Source of the DNA: Comamonas suwonensis
GTDB taxonomy: Bacteria; Pseudomonadota; Gammaproteobacteria; Burkholderiales; Burkholderiaceae_C
DNA length: 64,000 nucleotides
NCBI RefSeq assembly: GCF_012844455.2
Contig: NZ_JABBCQ020000004.1
Span: 1-64,000, forward strand
Direction of reading: 5' to 3'
Positions 25,914 through 34,541 of this stretch are shown one piece after another. The notes beneath the pieces are model-generated. The model was not told the DNA's origin and searched no databases. It saw nothing but the letters and a program-made list of their open reading frames with translations. Numbering within the stretch: the first letter of the stretch is position 1; each line of letters begins with the position of its first letter. Both the position numbers and the translations under genes were made by a program.

Positions 25914-26408
25914 ATGTTTCATATCGTTCTTGTGGCGCCCGAGATCCCACCCAATACGGGCAACGTCATCCGCCTGGCTGCCAATACGGGCTGTAGCCTG
26001 CATTTGATTGAGCCGCTGGGCTTTTCCATGGAAGACCGCCACATGCGCCGTGCCGGCCTGGACTACCACGAGTACGCCAACGTGGCCCGCCACGCCAGCT
26101 GGGAGGCCTTCATCGCAACCTGCCAGCCCCAGCGCGATCGCATGTTTGCCATGACCACGCACAGCAGCAGTCCGGCTCATGCTATCAATTTCAAAGCAGG
26201 CGACTGGCTGGTCTTTGGCTCTGAAAGCAAAGGCCTGCCTGCCGGTGTACGCGCCCAGTTCCCCAACGAGCAGCGCCTGCGCCTGCCCATGCTGGCATCA
26301 CAGCGCAGCCTGAACCTGTCCAACGCCGTCGCGGTGACAGTCTTTGAAGCCTGGCGGCAGCAAGGCTTTGACGGTGCGGCGATGGCCGAGCCTGTGCCCG
26401 CACCATAA
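25914..26408 (+). CDS. trmL: tRNA (cytidine/uridine-34 2'-O)-methyltransferase
   Basis: A 164-residue SPOUT-class enzyme that methylates the wobble ribose of tRNA-Leu isoacceptors. It shows the family blocks APEIPPNTGNVIRLAANTG, LIEPLGF, LVFGSESKGLP and RSLNLSNAVAVTVFEAWRQ, which form the trefoil-knot cofactor site. Length is typical. It stands alone behind comF. Confidence 0.95.
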   Translation: MFHIVLVAPEIPPNTGNVIRLAANTGCSLHLIEPLGFSMEDRHMRRAGLDYHEYANVARHASWEAFIATCQPQRDRMFAMTTHSSSPAHAINFKAGDWLVFGSESKGLPAGVRAQFPNEQRLRLPMLASQRSLNLSNAVAVTVFEAWRQQGFDGAAMAEPVPAP

Positions 26409-26560
26409 GTTCCCACCGATTAGCGCTAATTTCGAGACATTAAGTTTCGATCCAGGGGGTTTGTCTTGGGATTGCATCGTCCTAAAGTACGAGTCATGGA
26501 CTTCCGGCCAACCGACGATTCCCGTCAGGACTGCAAGCCCGATGTACTCAAGGAAACCCC

Positions 26561-26869
26561 ATGAAACACGCTAACCGTTTCGCCATCGTTGCAGCTTTAG
26601 CCATGTCGGCAGCCGCCGCCCAAGCCGCAGGTTATGACTTCACCGACGGCCACTATCCTCCTGAAGTGGCAAGCCAATCCACGCTGACTCGCGCCCAAGT
26701 CAAAGCCCAGGTGCAAGACGCCATGGCCAAGGGCCAGCTGCAATCCGTCGGCGACGCCTACCTGCCCCTGTCGGCACCGCAACAGTCTTCGGGCCTAAGC
26801 CGTGAACAAGTACGTCAGGAAACCATTGCCGCAGGCAAGGCCGGTTTGCTGGACAGCTACGGAGAGTGA
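26561..26869 (+). CDS. DUF4148 family secreted protein
   Basis: A 102-residue protein with a Sec signal peptide (cut after AQA, near residue 22) and the DUF4148 pattern LTRAQVKAQVQDAMAKGQL followed by a second SREQVRQETIAAGKAG helix. These small periplasmic proteins are common in Burkholderiales; their function is unknown. A strong hairpin terminator follows. Confidence 0.9.
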   Translation: MKHANRFAIVAALAMSAAAAQAAGYDFTDGHYPPEVASQSTLTRAQVKAQVQDAMAKGQLQSVGDAYLPLSAPQQSSGLSREQVRQETIAAGKAGLLDSYGE

Positions 26870-26906
26870 CGGACGATGCACCTGCTGCCATCAGCAGGTA
26901 AAAACC

Positions 26907-26936
26907 AAGCCCCAGGGCAGTGCACTGGGGCTTTTT
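26907..26936 (+). terminator. Rho-independent terminator after the DUF4148 gene
   Basis: AAGCCCCAG at 26907-26915 pairs with CTGGGGCTT at 26925-26933, followed by TTT. It lies between the convergent DUF4148 and maoC genes and could act in both directions. Confidence 0.8.
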
Positions 26937-26969
26937 CATGCCGGGTGTAATGCTTTTACAGCGTCTGAA

Positions 26970-27434
26970 TCAAGCTGGCGCACCGAAGCTACGCGCCAGA
27001 GACTCGGCCACGCATACTGGCTTGTCACCGCCTTCGCGCTCCACGGTGACCAGCCAGGTCATCTGAATGCCGTTTGGCTCGATACGCTCTGCCGCCTGCA
27101 AGGTCATGCGGGCTCGCAAGCGGCTGTTGACCGGAACCGGTGCCATGAAGCGCACGCGGTTCAAACCGTAGTTCACGCCCATCTTGGAGCCTTCGATCTC
27201 GAAGGTGCTCTCGAAAAACTGCGGCAGCAGGGACAGGGTAAGAAAGCCATGGGCAATCGGTACGCCAAACGGGCCCTTGGCCGCACGCTCCGGGTCGGTG
27301 TGAATCCATTGTTGATCACCCGTAGCATCGGCAAACATTTGAATCTGTGCCTGGCTAATGGTGATCCAGTCGCTGACGGCGACTTCCTGCCCAATACAGG
27401 CCAGCACTTCGGAGTAGGAGCGAAAGGTTTTCAT
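26970..27434 (-). CDS. MaoC family enoyl-CoA hydratase/dehydratase
   Basis: A 154-residue hot-dog-fold protein. The hydratase motif is clear: FADATGDQQWIHTDPERA then GPFGVPIAHGFLTLSLLP, with the catalytic Asp and His. Such enzymes hydrate 2-enoyl-CoA to (R)-3-hydroxyacyl-CoA. The start at 27434 fits the family's usual length; a longer reading has no ribosome site. It is followed by no partner gene, so the acyl substrate is open. Confidence 0.9.
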   Translation of the reverse strand: MKTFRSYSEVLACIGQEVAVSDWITISQAQIQMFADATGDQQWIHTDPERAAKGPFGVPIAHGFLTLSLLPQFFESTFEIEGSKMGVNYGLNRVRFMAPVPVNSRLRARMTLQAAERIEPNGIQMTWLVTVEREGGDKPVCVAESLARSFGAPA

Positions 27435-27565
27435 GCCCTCAATGTAGAAGCCCCCTGCCCTGCGCCATGTCTGACGCGGGACAAGGGGCTTACCCTGAAT
27501 TTCAAGAAAAATATGCCTCAAACCCAATGCAATCAAGCGCAGAAAGCTATGCTTTTAAAAGCATC

Positions 27566-28198
27566 TCAAGCTTCGGTACCGCGCTGCACGAAGAAAAGGC
27601 CGGCTCCCACCGCCATCAGCAAGCCGCCAAAGATACGATTCTGATTGCGCATGGCCCGCGCGCTGCGCATCAGGCCGCGCAAGGCGCTGGCACCGGCGGC
27701 ATAGCTGTGCATGACTGTGGTATCCACCGCCAGCATCGTCACCGCCAGAATGGCCAGCTGCGGCGCCAGCGGGCGGCTGGTGGTCATGAACTGGGGCAAC
27801 ACGGCCACCATGAAGATGATGCCTTTGGGGTTGGTGGCATTGGTCAAGAAACCGGTCAATACCCGCTTTTTGAGGCTGACTTCAGGCATGGCTTCTTGCG
27901 TGGCCAGCGGCGATCCTCCCGAGCGCCACTGGCTGACGCCCAGATAAATCAGATAGCAAGCACCCACAATCTTCACAGCGTTGAACGCCCATTCAGACGC
28001 CATGAGCAGCGAACCCACGCCTGCCCCTGCTATCAACAAAATGAGCAGCAAACCTAGCTGCAGCCCCATGATCGTGGCGCTGGTCTTGCGTACACCATAA
28101 GACAGGCCATGGCTCATGGACAGCACCGCCCCCGACCCCGGCGACACCGCAATAATCCAGGAAGCCACAAAAAACGCGAACCATGTGTGCAAATCCAT
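27566..28198 (-). CDS. LysE/RhtB family amino-acid exporter
   Basis: A 210-residue protein with six predicted membrane helices. The N-terminal motif VSPGSGAVLSMSHGLSYGVRKT and the central GFLTNATNPKGIIF segment are typical of LysE/RhtB exporters of amino acids or homoserine lactones. A perfect 16-bp palindrome (27549-27564) directly follows its stop. The substrate cannot be read from the sequence. Confidence 0.9.
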   Translation of the reverse strand: MDLHTWFAFFVASWIIAVSPGSGAVLSMSHGLSYGVRKTSATIMGLQLGLLLILLIAGAGVGSLLMASEWAFNAVKIVGACYLIYLGVSQWRSGGSPLATQEAMPEVSLKKRVLTGFLTNATNPKGIIFMVAVLPQFMTTSRPLAPQLAILAVTMLAVDTTVMHSYAAGASALRGLMRSARAMRNQNRIFGGLLMAVGAGLFFVQRGTEA

Positions 28199-28391
28199 AC
28201 CAGTCCCAAGTACCCAGTCACAAAACCGCTATCTTAAAAGTTGCGCCATCAACTTGCAGACGCGCAGTTGACCTGACGATATAAGCAGCAGGCAGCGATT
28301 CATTCCACTTTTCGCCCGGGCCAAAGCAGAAACTTGATCCTGGGTGCCAAAATGGAATCCATCTAGGGTAAATACCAAACAACACTCCCCC

Positions 28392-30292
28392 ATGGAACAC
28401 GGCTCCCCCATCTGGCTGACTTACGGCTTCATCTACCTGACGGCGGCAGTACTCGCCGTCCCTATTGCCAGGGCACTGGGGCTAGGCTCCATCATTGGCT
28501 ACCTTGGCGCGGGCATTGCCATGGGCCCCTGGGGCTTTGGGCTGGTGAGCAATGTCGACGACATCCTGCACTTTGCCGAGTTTGGCGTGGTGCTCATGCT
28601 GTTTGTGATCGGCCTTGAGCTGCAGCCCAAGCGACTGTGGGAGCTGCGGCGGCCCATTTTTGGCTGGGGTATGGCTCAGATGGTGGTCTGCACCGGCATT
28701 CTGTTTCTGGCAGCCTGGGGCTTTGGCTTTACCTGGCGTGTCAGCCTGATTGCAGGCATGGGCCTGGCCCTGTCATCCACCGCCGTCTGCCTGCAAGTGA
28801 TGGCCGAGCGCAACCTCATGCGCACACCCAGCGGGCAAGCGGCCTTCTCCATTCTGCTGTTTCAGGATGTGGCCGCCATCCCCATTCTGGCGCTGATTCC
28901 CATTCTGGGTGCCTACAAGGCGGCCAACGCCGCTCACTCCGACAGCCATCTCTGGCTGGCCATCTTCAAGACCGTGGGCACAATTACCGCCGTCATCATT
29001 GGCGGCCGCCTGTTGCTACAACCCCTGCTGCGATGGATTGCGCGCAGCAAGACGCCCGAGATTTTTACCGCCACCTCCCTGCTTCTGGTCGTGGGCATTG
29101 CCATGCTAATGACCCAAGTCGGCCTGTCCATGGCGCTGGGCGCGTTTCTCGCTGGTGTGCTGCTGGCAGACAGCGAGTACCGCAGTGAACTGGAAACCAA
29201 TATCGAACCCTTCAAGGGTCTGCTGCTGGGCCTGTTCTTCATGGCCGTGGGCATGAGCATTGACTTTGGCGTCATCCTCAAGTCACCCTGGGCCATGGCC
29301 GCCATGGTGACAGGCTTCATCGCCCTCAAGGCTCTGATGATTTTTGGTCTGGCGCGCTTCATGCAAATCCCCTGGCGCGAGCGCCCTGTCTTTACGCTGA
29401 TGCTGGCACAAGGGGGGAATTTGCCTTTGTGGTGTTCCAGACTGCGGCCCAGTACAAGGTGTTTCACCACAACGTCTCATCCATGCTGGTGGCGGCCGTC
29501 GCCCTGTCCATGCTGCTGGGACCGCTGCTACTGGTCGCGCTGGACAAGTTGCTGCTGCGCCGCTTCTCCACCATCAAGGACGACAACGCAGAATCCAGCA
29601 AAGCCAAGGAAATCTCAGAGCAGCAAGAAGCGCCCATCATCATTGCCGGCTTTGGCCGCTACGGGCAGATCATCGCCCGCGTGCTGCTGGCACAAGACAT
29701 ACGCCCCACCATCCTCGACCACAACGTGGAAATGCTGGAGGCCGCCAAAATTTACGGACATAGCGTCTTTTTTGGCGATGCCACGCGCATGGACCTGCTG
29801 CGCATTGCCGGCGCTGCCAAGGCCCGCGTGCTGGTGATTGCGGTGGATTCGCCCGAGCAATCCATCAAGATTGCCAGCCAGGTGCGCAAGCATTTTCCCA
29901 ACCTGCAAATTGTGGCCCGCAGCCGCGACCTGAATCACTGGTTCCGCCTGCGTGACCTGGGTGTGGAACACGCCCAGCGTGAAGTGTTTGAATCCAGCCT
30001 TGTGTCTGCCCAGTCGGTGCTGGAGCTGATCGGCCAGAGCCCGGCAAATGCCCGGCACATGACCGATCGCTTCAGAGAACACAATCTGGCACTGGCCGAG
30101 CGCATGTACCCGCATTACAAGGACAAGAACAAGCTGATCGCCGTCTCCAAACAAGGCCGCCAGCAGCTGGTGGAGCAAATGGCCAAAGAGCGCGCCGACC
30201 TGCTGGAGAACGGGACAGAAATACCTGATGGACCCGATGTCCCCGCCGCGAGCGAGCAAAACCACAGCCCAGCTGACTCAAAGCAGCCGTGA
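28392..30292 (+). pseudogene. KefC-type monovalent cation/proton antiporter, frameshifted
   Basis: Two frames together encode one CPA2 antiporter of about 633 residues. The first part (28392 to about 29417) has the Na+/H+ exchanger helices, including FGVVLMLFVIGLELQP and GAFLAGVLLADSEYRSELE. The second part (from about 29418, other frame) continues with FAFVVFQTAAQYKV and a TrkA-N (RCK) domain, IIIAGFGRYGQIIARVL with FFGDATRMDLL. The break lies in a run of six G at 29412-29417; a seventh G would restore GGEFAFV. It may be a recent mutation, a phase-variable tract or a sequencing error. The first frame alone gives a 30% longer nonsense tail ending at 29837. Confidence 0.85.
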
Positions 30293-30308
30293 TACGCTGC
30301 GCGCCATC

Positions 30309-30761
30309 ATGTTCAACCCCAGTCAAGCCGACGTACGGCGATTTTTTTGCGGTGTGCGCGCCAAGATGATCAGCGGCGGGCCCATGGAGGCCATCGAGAC
30401 GCTGGCCAGCCTGTGGATCGCCGAGCACCCCGAGTATTTTGACGAGCTCTCCGACGTAGATGCCGCACTTGCGCGCAACTATGACGCCGAGACCGAACGC
30501 ACCAATCCGTTCTTGCACCTGTCCATGCACCTGTCCATCAGCGAGCAGTGCAGCGTGGATTCTCCGCGTGGCATTCGCCAGGCCGTAGAGCTTCTAACCC
30601 GCAAGCGCGATCTGCATGACGCGCACCATGCCGCCATGGAATGTCTGGGCCAGATGCTCTGGGAAAGCCAGCGCTCGGGCCGCGCGCCGGATGGTGAAGC
30701 CTACGTCGCTGGCGTACAGCGCCTGGCCACCACGGACGGCAGCTTCAAAAGCGCCAGTTAA
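30309..30761 (+). CDS. DUF1841 family protein
   Basis: A 150-residue soluble protein starting MFNPSQADVRRFFCGV, the hallmark of DUF1841. It ends with a helical region (HDAHHAAMECLGQMLWE) that the family shares. ATG 30309 matches the usual N-terminus; upstream in-frame ATGs lie within the antiporter gene. The function is unknown. It may be co-transcribed with the antiporter 16 bp upstream. Confidence 0.9.
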   Translation: MFNPSQADVRRFFCGVRAKMISGGPMEAIETLASLWIAEHPEYFDELSDVDAALARNYDAETERTNPFLHLSMHLSISEQCSVDSPRGIRQAVELLTRKRDLHDAHHAAMECLGQMLWESQRSGRAPDGEAYVAGVQRLATTDGSFKSAS

Positions 30762-30785
30762 GCAGCCACCGCTTTCACCCAAAAC

Positions 30786-30812
30786 AAAAGCCCGTTTTCA
30801 CGGGCTTTTTTT
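30786..30812. terminator. Bidirectional rho-independent terminator
   Basis: AAAAGCCCG (30786-30794) pairs with CGGGCTTTT (30801-30809), with a T run after and A run before. It separates the convergent DUF1841 and cytochrome c genes. Confidence 0.85.
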
Positions 30813-30825
30813 GCAAAGGCACAAA

Positions 30826-31488
30826 TTACTTCTGGCCCATACGGAAGTGCGGCTGGGCTACCACTTGCATCTCGCTGTCCAGACTGCCGATGTATTTGGC
30901 CAGCTGCTGCAGCTCGTCGTTCTTGAACTGCTTGGCAATGCCTGCCATCACGCCATTGCTGCGGCCGATGAGCGGGTTGTTCTCGGTCTTGTACGACTGA
31001 AGGGCGCGGAAGACATAGTCCGAATACTGGCCCGCCACCTTGGGGTAGCTGGGGTCAATCGGTTTGGCAAAGCCATCGCCGTGGCAGGAGAAGCAGGCAC
31101 CTTTTTGCAGCAGCGCGGTGACTGCGGCATTGGCTTCCTTCGCCTTGCCTTCCTTGGCCTTGCCGTGACCAGCGTAGAAAGCAGCCACATCGGCCATATC
31201 CTGATCACTCAGAGGATCTGCAATGCCACGCATGGTGGGGTGTTTGCGCTCGCCTTTTTTGTAGGCGTTCAGGGCCGAGACGATATAGGCCTCGTTCTGC
31301 CCACCAATCATGGGCACCTTGTACACCTCAGGGAAACTGGCCTGATAGCCGGTGATACCGTGACAGCCGATGCACATGGCGATCTTGCCTTCGCCTGCTT
31401 TCGCGTTGCCCTTGACGGCCTGGGCATGTGCCACGCCAGTCACTGAGGCGACAACTACGGCCATTACCGTGGTCCAAGTTTTTATCAT
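30826..31488 (-). CDS. Dihaem cytochrome c (c4-like)
   Basis: A 220-residue periplasmic electron carrier. After a signal peptide (cut after AHA near residue 23) come two cytochrome c domains with haem motifs CIGCH and CFSCH, and distal Met candidates in PTMRGIADPLS and NGVMAGIAKQF. It resembles c4 cytochromes that feed oxidases. I chose ATG 31488, where the signal peptide begins. It is divergent from the MoxR gene with about 116 bp between starts. Confidence 0.92.
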   Translation of the reverse strand: MIKTWTTVMAVVVASVTGVAHAQAVKGNAKAGEGKIAMCIGCHGITGYQASFPEVYKVPMIGGQNEAYIVSALNAYKKGERKHPTMRGIADPLSDQDMADVAAFYAGHGKAKEGKAKEANAAVTALLQKGACFSCHGDGFAKPIDPSYPKVAGQYSDYVFRALQSYKTENNPLIGRSNGVMAGIAKQFKNDELQQLAKYIGSLDSEMQVVAQPHFRMGQK

Positions 31489-31604
31489 TTTTCGCGCACA
31501 ATCCTTCAAGAGTTCAGACGGGTGCTCAAAAGCCTTGCTGCAGTGCAAACGATTATGGCAGTGAGAATTTGGCACGCTTATCAATACTTACGCTGATACC
31601 GCCT

Positions 31605-32459
31605 ATGAAGTTTCAAGGTTCCGACAAATACGTTGCCACGCAAGATCTGATGCTGGCCGTCAACGCTGCTGCCACTCTGCAGCGCCCGCTGCTCATCAAG
31701 GGCGAGCCCGGCACGGGCAAGACCATGCTGGCCGAAGAAGTGGCCGAGGCACTGAAGATGCCGCTGCTGCAGTGGCACATCAAGTCAACAACCAAAGCCC
31801 AGCAAGGCCTGTATGAATACGACGCCGTGAGCCGTCTGCGCGACAGCCAGCTGGCTGATATCGAAGGCAGCGAACGCGTCAAAAACATCCACAACTACAT
31901 CATCAAGGGCGTGCTCTGGCAAGCCTTCACAGCCAATGAGCCGGTGGTGCTGCTGATCGACGAAATCGACAAGGCCGACATCGAGTTCCCTAACGACTTG
32001 CTGCGCGAAATCGATCGCATGGAGTTCTACTGCTACGAAACGCGCGAGATGATTCGCGCCAAACACAGACCCTTGGTGTTCATCACCTCAAACAACGAAA
32101 AAGAGCTGCCCGACGCCTTCTTGCGCCGTTGCTTCTTCCACTACATCAAGTTCCCCGACGCCGAGACCATGCGCCAGATCGTGGCCGTGCACTTCCCCAA
32201 ACTGCAGGGTGAATTGCTGAGTGCCGCGATGAAGGTCTTCTATGACGTGCGCAATCTGCCGGGACTGAAGAAAAAGCCTTCGACCAGCGAGCTGATTGAC
32301 TGGCTCAAGCTGCTGGTGGCCGAGGAGATTCCCGCTTCCGCCTTGCAGGCAGAAGACGGTAAGGTGAGCGTGCCGCCTATGGTGGGTGCACTGCTGAAGA
32401 ACGAACAAGACATGAGCCTGTTCGAGAAGCTGGTCTTCATGAACCAGCGCAACCGTTAA
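31605..32459 (+). CDS. MoxR-family AAA+ ATPase
   Basis: A 284-residue AAA+ protein with Walker A GEPGTGKT (residues 33-40), Walker B VVLLIDEIDKAD, sensor 1 FITSNN and an arginine finger in FLRRCFF. MoxR ATPases work as chaperones together with VWA-domain proteins, here the gene at 33351. ATG 31605 matches the usual N-terminus MKFQGSDKYVA; longer readings extend into the divergent cytochrome gene. First gene of a plus-strand run up to tamB. Confidence 0.92.
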   Translation: MKFQGSDKYVATQDLMLAVNAAATLQRPLLIKGEPGTGKTMLAEEVAEALKMPLLQWHIKSTTKAQQGLYEYDAVSRLRDSQLADIEGSERVKNIHNYIIKGVLWQAFTANEPVVLLIDEIDKADIEFPNDLLREIDRMEFYCYETREMIRAKHRPLVFITSNNEKELPDAFLRRCFFHYIKFPDAETMRQIVAVHFPKLQGELLSAAMKVFYDVRNLPGLKKKPSTSELIDWLKLLVAEEIPASALQAEDGKVSVPPMVGALLKNEQDMSLFEKLVFMNQRNR

Positions 32460-32499
32460 ACCCTAAAAATAGCCAGAAAATAGTCCAAGGAGACAGACC

Positions 32500-32718
32500 A
32501 TGAGCAATGCCCAACAACTGCTACTGGAAGGCAGCTCTGATGCCGTCGGCTTTGTCGGTGGCGCTCTTCTGGGCTGGGGCGTTTCACATGTGCTGGGCCT
32601 TGATCTGTTTGCCCAGGGCTACGGTGCAGGCAGCATTGCAGCCATTGCACTGGTGGGTCTGGGTGGCGGGCTAGGCCTGAAGCTGGCCCGACTCTGGCGC
32701 AAACGCAAAACCGTTTGA
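32500..32718 (+). CDS. Small Gly-rich membrane protein, 72 aa
   Basis: A 72-residue protein starting at ATG 32500, with AAGGAGA upstream. It carries two hydrophobic Gly/Ala-rich helices (about 16-35 and 43-62) and a basic tail (RLWRKRKTV), so both ends probably face the cytoplasm. I do not recognise the family. It lies between MoxR and an acetyltransferase gene in one operon. Confidence 0.7.
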   Translation: MSNAQQLLLEGSSDAVGFVGGALLGWGVSHVLGLDLFAQGYGAGSIAAIALVGLGGGLGLKLARLWRKRKTV

Positions 32719-32729
32719 GTGAGCACATC

Positions 32730-33332
32730 ATGGCCTTTGTAGAACCCGTTACCCTGCGCGACCGCGGCGTACGACTGGAGCCACTGGCGTTGAGCCATGA
32801 AGCCGGCCTTATCGCCGCCGCAACAGACGGCGAACTGTGGAAGATCCGCGTCACCTCCGTGCCTGCGCCGCAAGAGGTGCGCAGCTATATCGAAACCGCG
32901 CTGCTAGGGCGCGATCAAGGCCACCGCTTTGCGTTTGCGGTGATCGATGATGAGACGGACAAGGTGCTGGGAACGACCAGTTATCATGACATCGTTCCCG
33001 CTATTCGCCGCGTGGAAATTGGCTACACCTGGTATGCCAAAAGCATGCAGCGCACCCATGTCAACACCTCGGCCAAGCTGCTGCTGCTGGCCCACGCCTT
33101 CGGCACGCTGGCCTGCCATGTCGTAGGCTGGCGCACGGACAATTTCAACTTCGCCAGCCAGCGCGCTATTGAGCGGCTGGGAGCCAAAAAAGATGGCGTG
33201 ATTCGCGGCCACGCGCTGCGCCGCGACGGCACGATTCGCGACACCGTGATGTACAGCATGCGCAGCGGCGAGTGGCCTGAGGCCCGTGCCCAGCTGCTCT
33301 ATCTTTTAGAGCAGCATGTGCCCGCCAAATAA
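32730..33332 (+). CDS. GNAT family N-acetyltransferase (RimJ/RimL type)
   Basis: A 200-residue acetyltransferase. It shows the strand LGTTSYHDIVPAIRRVEIGYTWYAKSMQRTHVN, in which the acetyl-CoA loop is varied, then TDNFNFASQRAIERLGAKKDGVIRGHALRRDG, as in RimL-like ribosomal or small-molecule acetyltransferases. It lies 11 bp after the small membrane protein gene; a TTG start at 32715 that would overlap that gene is possible. The substrate is unknown. Confidence 0.88.
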   Translation: MAFVEPVTLRDRGVRLEPLALSHEAGLIAAATDGELWKIRVTSVPAPQEVRSYIETALLGRDQGHRFAFAVIDDETDKVLGTTSYHDIVPAIRRVEIGYTWYAKSMQRTHVNTSAKLLLLAHAFGTLACHVVGWRTDNFNFASQRAIERLGAKKDGVIRGHALRRDGTIRDTVMYSMRSGEWPEARAQLLYLLEQHVPAK

Positions 33333-33350
33333 GCGCTGGAGCCCAATTTA

Positions 33351-34538
33351 ATGCTGATCGACTTTTTCTACACACTGCGTGCAGCCAAGCTGCCGGTTTC
33401 GGTCAAAGAATTTCTGGCTCTGCTCGAAGCGCTGGATGCAGGCATCATCGGCCCCAAGAGCGAAGACTGCTGGAGTCTCGATGATTTCTATCACCTTGGC
33501 CGCACCATTCTGGTCAAAGATGAAAAGCATTTCGACAAATACGACCGTACCTTCTCCGCCTACTTCAAAGGTGTAGAAATGCTGGCCGATCTGACCAAAG
33601 AGATTCCGCAAGACTGGCTGCAAAAGTTGCTGGAGCGCGAACTCAGTCCCGAGGACAAGGCCAAGATTGAAGCCATGGGCTGGGACGAGCTGATGGAGAC
33701 GCTCAAAAAGCGCCTTGAAGAGCAGAAAGAGCGGCACGAAGGCGGTAGCAAATGGATTGGCACGGGCGGCACCAGCCCGTTTGGCCATGGCGGCGACAAC
33801 CCCGCAGGCATCCGCATTGGCGGGCCAGGCCGCAACAAAAGCGCCGTCAAGGTATGGGAACAGCGCGCTTACCGCGACTATGACGATACGCAGGAACTGG
33901 GTACGCGCAACATCAAGGTGGCACTGCGCCGCTTGCGCAAGTTTGCCCGTCAAGGCAGCGCGCTGGAACTGGACCTGCCAGACACCATTCGCGCCACAGC
34001 AGCCAATGCGGGCTATCTTGATATCAAGATGATTCCCGAGCGGCACAACAATGTGAAAGTGCTGCTGCTCATGGATGTGGGCGGCACCATGGACGAGCAT
34101 GTGCAGAAAGTGGAAGAGCTGTTTTCTGCCGTCAAAGGCGAGCTCAAGCACCTGGAGTTCTATTACTTCCACAACTGCGTCTACGACTTCATGTGGAAGA
34201 ACAATCGCCGCCGCTTCGCGGAGAAGTTCCCTACGTGGGACATCATCCGCAAGTACAGCAAGGACTACAAGCTGATCTTTGTAGGTGATGCAACCATGAG
34301 CCCGTACGAGATTTTGCAACCCGGTGGCTCGGTTGAATACATGAACGAAGAGCCCGGTGCCGAATGGCTGCAGCGCCTGACCAATGCTTTCCCTCGCTTT
34401 GCCTGGATTAACCCAGAGCCGCAAGGTGTCTGGCAATACCGCCAGAGCATCAGCGTCATTCAGCAACTGATGGGTGACCGTATGTACCCGTTGACACTCA
34501 AGGGTCTAGAAGATGCCATGCGTATGCTGTCAAAATAA
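33351..34538 (+). CDS. VWA-domain (CoxE-like) protein, MoxR partner
   Basis: A 395-residue protein with a helical N-terminal half and a von Willebrand A domain in the C-terminal half. The metal site reads LLLMDVGGTMDEH, a DxGxT form of the usual DxSxS; later FYYFHNCVYD and KLIFVGDATMSPYE supply the second and third site strands. Proteins of this type pair with MoxR ATPases in metal-enzyme maturation or stress. Here the MoxR gene is in the same operon but separated by two other genes. The stop lies 3 bp before tamA. Confidence 0.9.
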   Translation: MLIDFFYTLRAAKLPVSVKEFLALLEALDAGIIGPKSEDCWSLDDFYHLGRTILVKDEKHFDKYDRTFSAYFKGVEMLADLTKEIPQDWLQKLLERELSPEDKAKIEAMGWDELMETLKKRLEEQKERHEGGSKWIGTGGTSPFGHGGDNPAGIRIGGPGRNKSAVKVWEQRAYRDYDDTQELGTRNIKVALRRLRKFARQGSALELDLPDTIRATAANAGYLDIKMIPERHNNVKVLLLMDVGGTMDEHVQKVEELFSAVKGELKHLEFYYFHNCVYDFMWKNNRRRFAEKFPTWDIIRKYSKDYKLIFVGDATMSPYEILQPGGSVEYMNEEPGAEWLQRLTNAFPRFAWINPEPQGVWQYRQSISVIQQLMGDRMYPLTLKGLEDAMRMLSK

Positions 34539-34541
34539 GAA

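Noticed and set aside
29405..29430. Programmed ribosomal frameshifting in the antiporter gene
   Set aside because: A G run is not a usual slippery site for this family and no stimulatory hairpin was recognised; a mutation or sequencing error is simpler.
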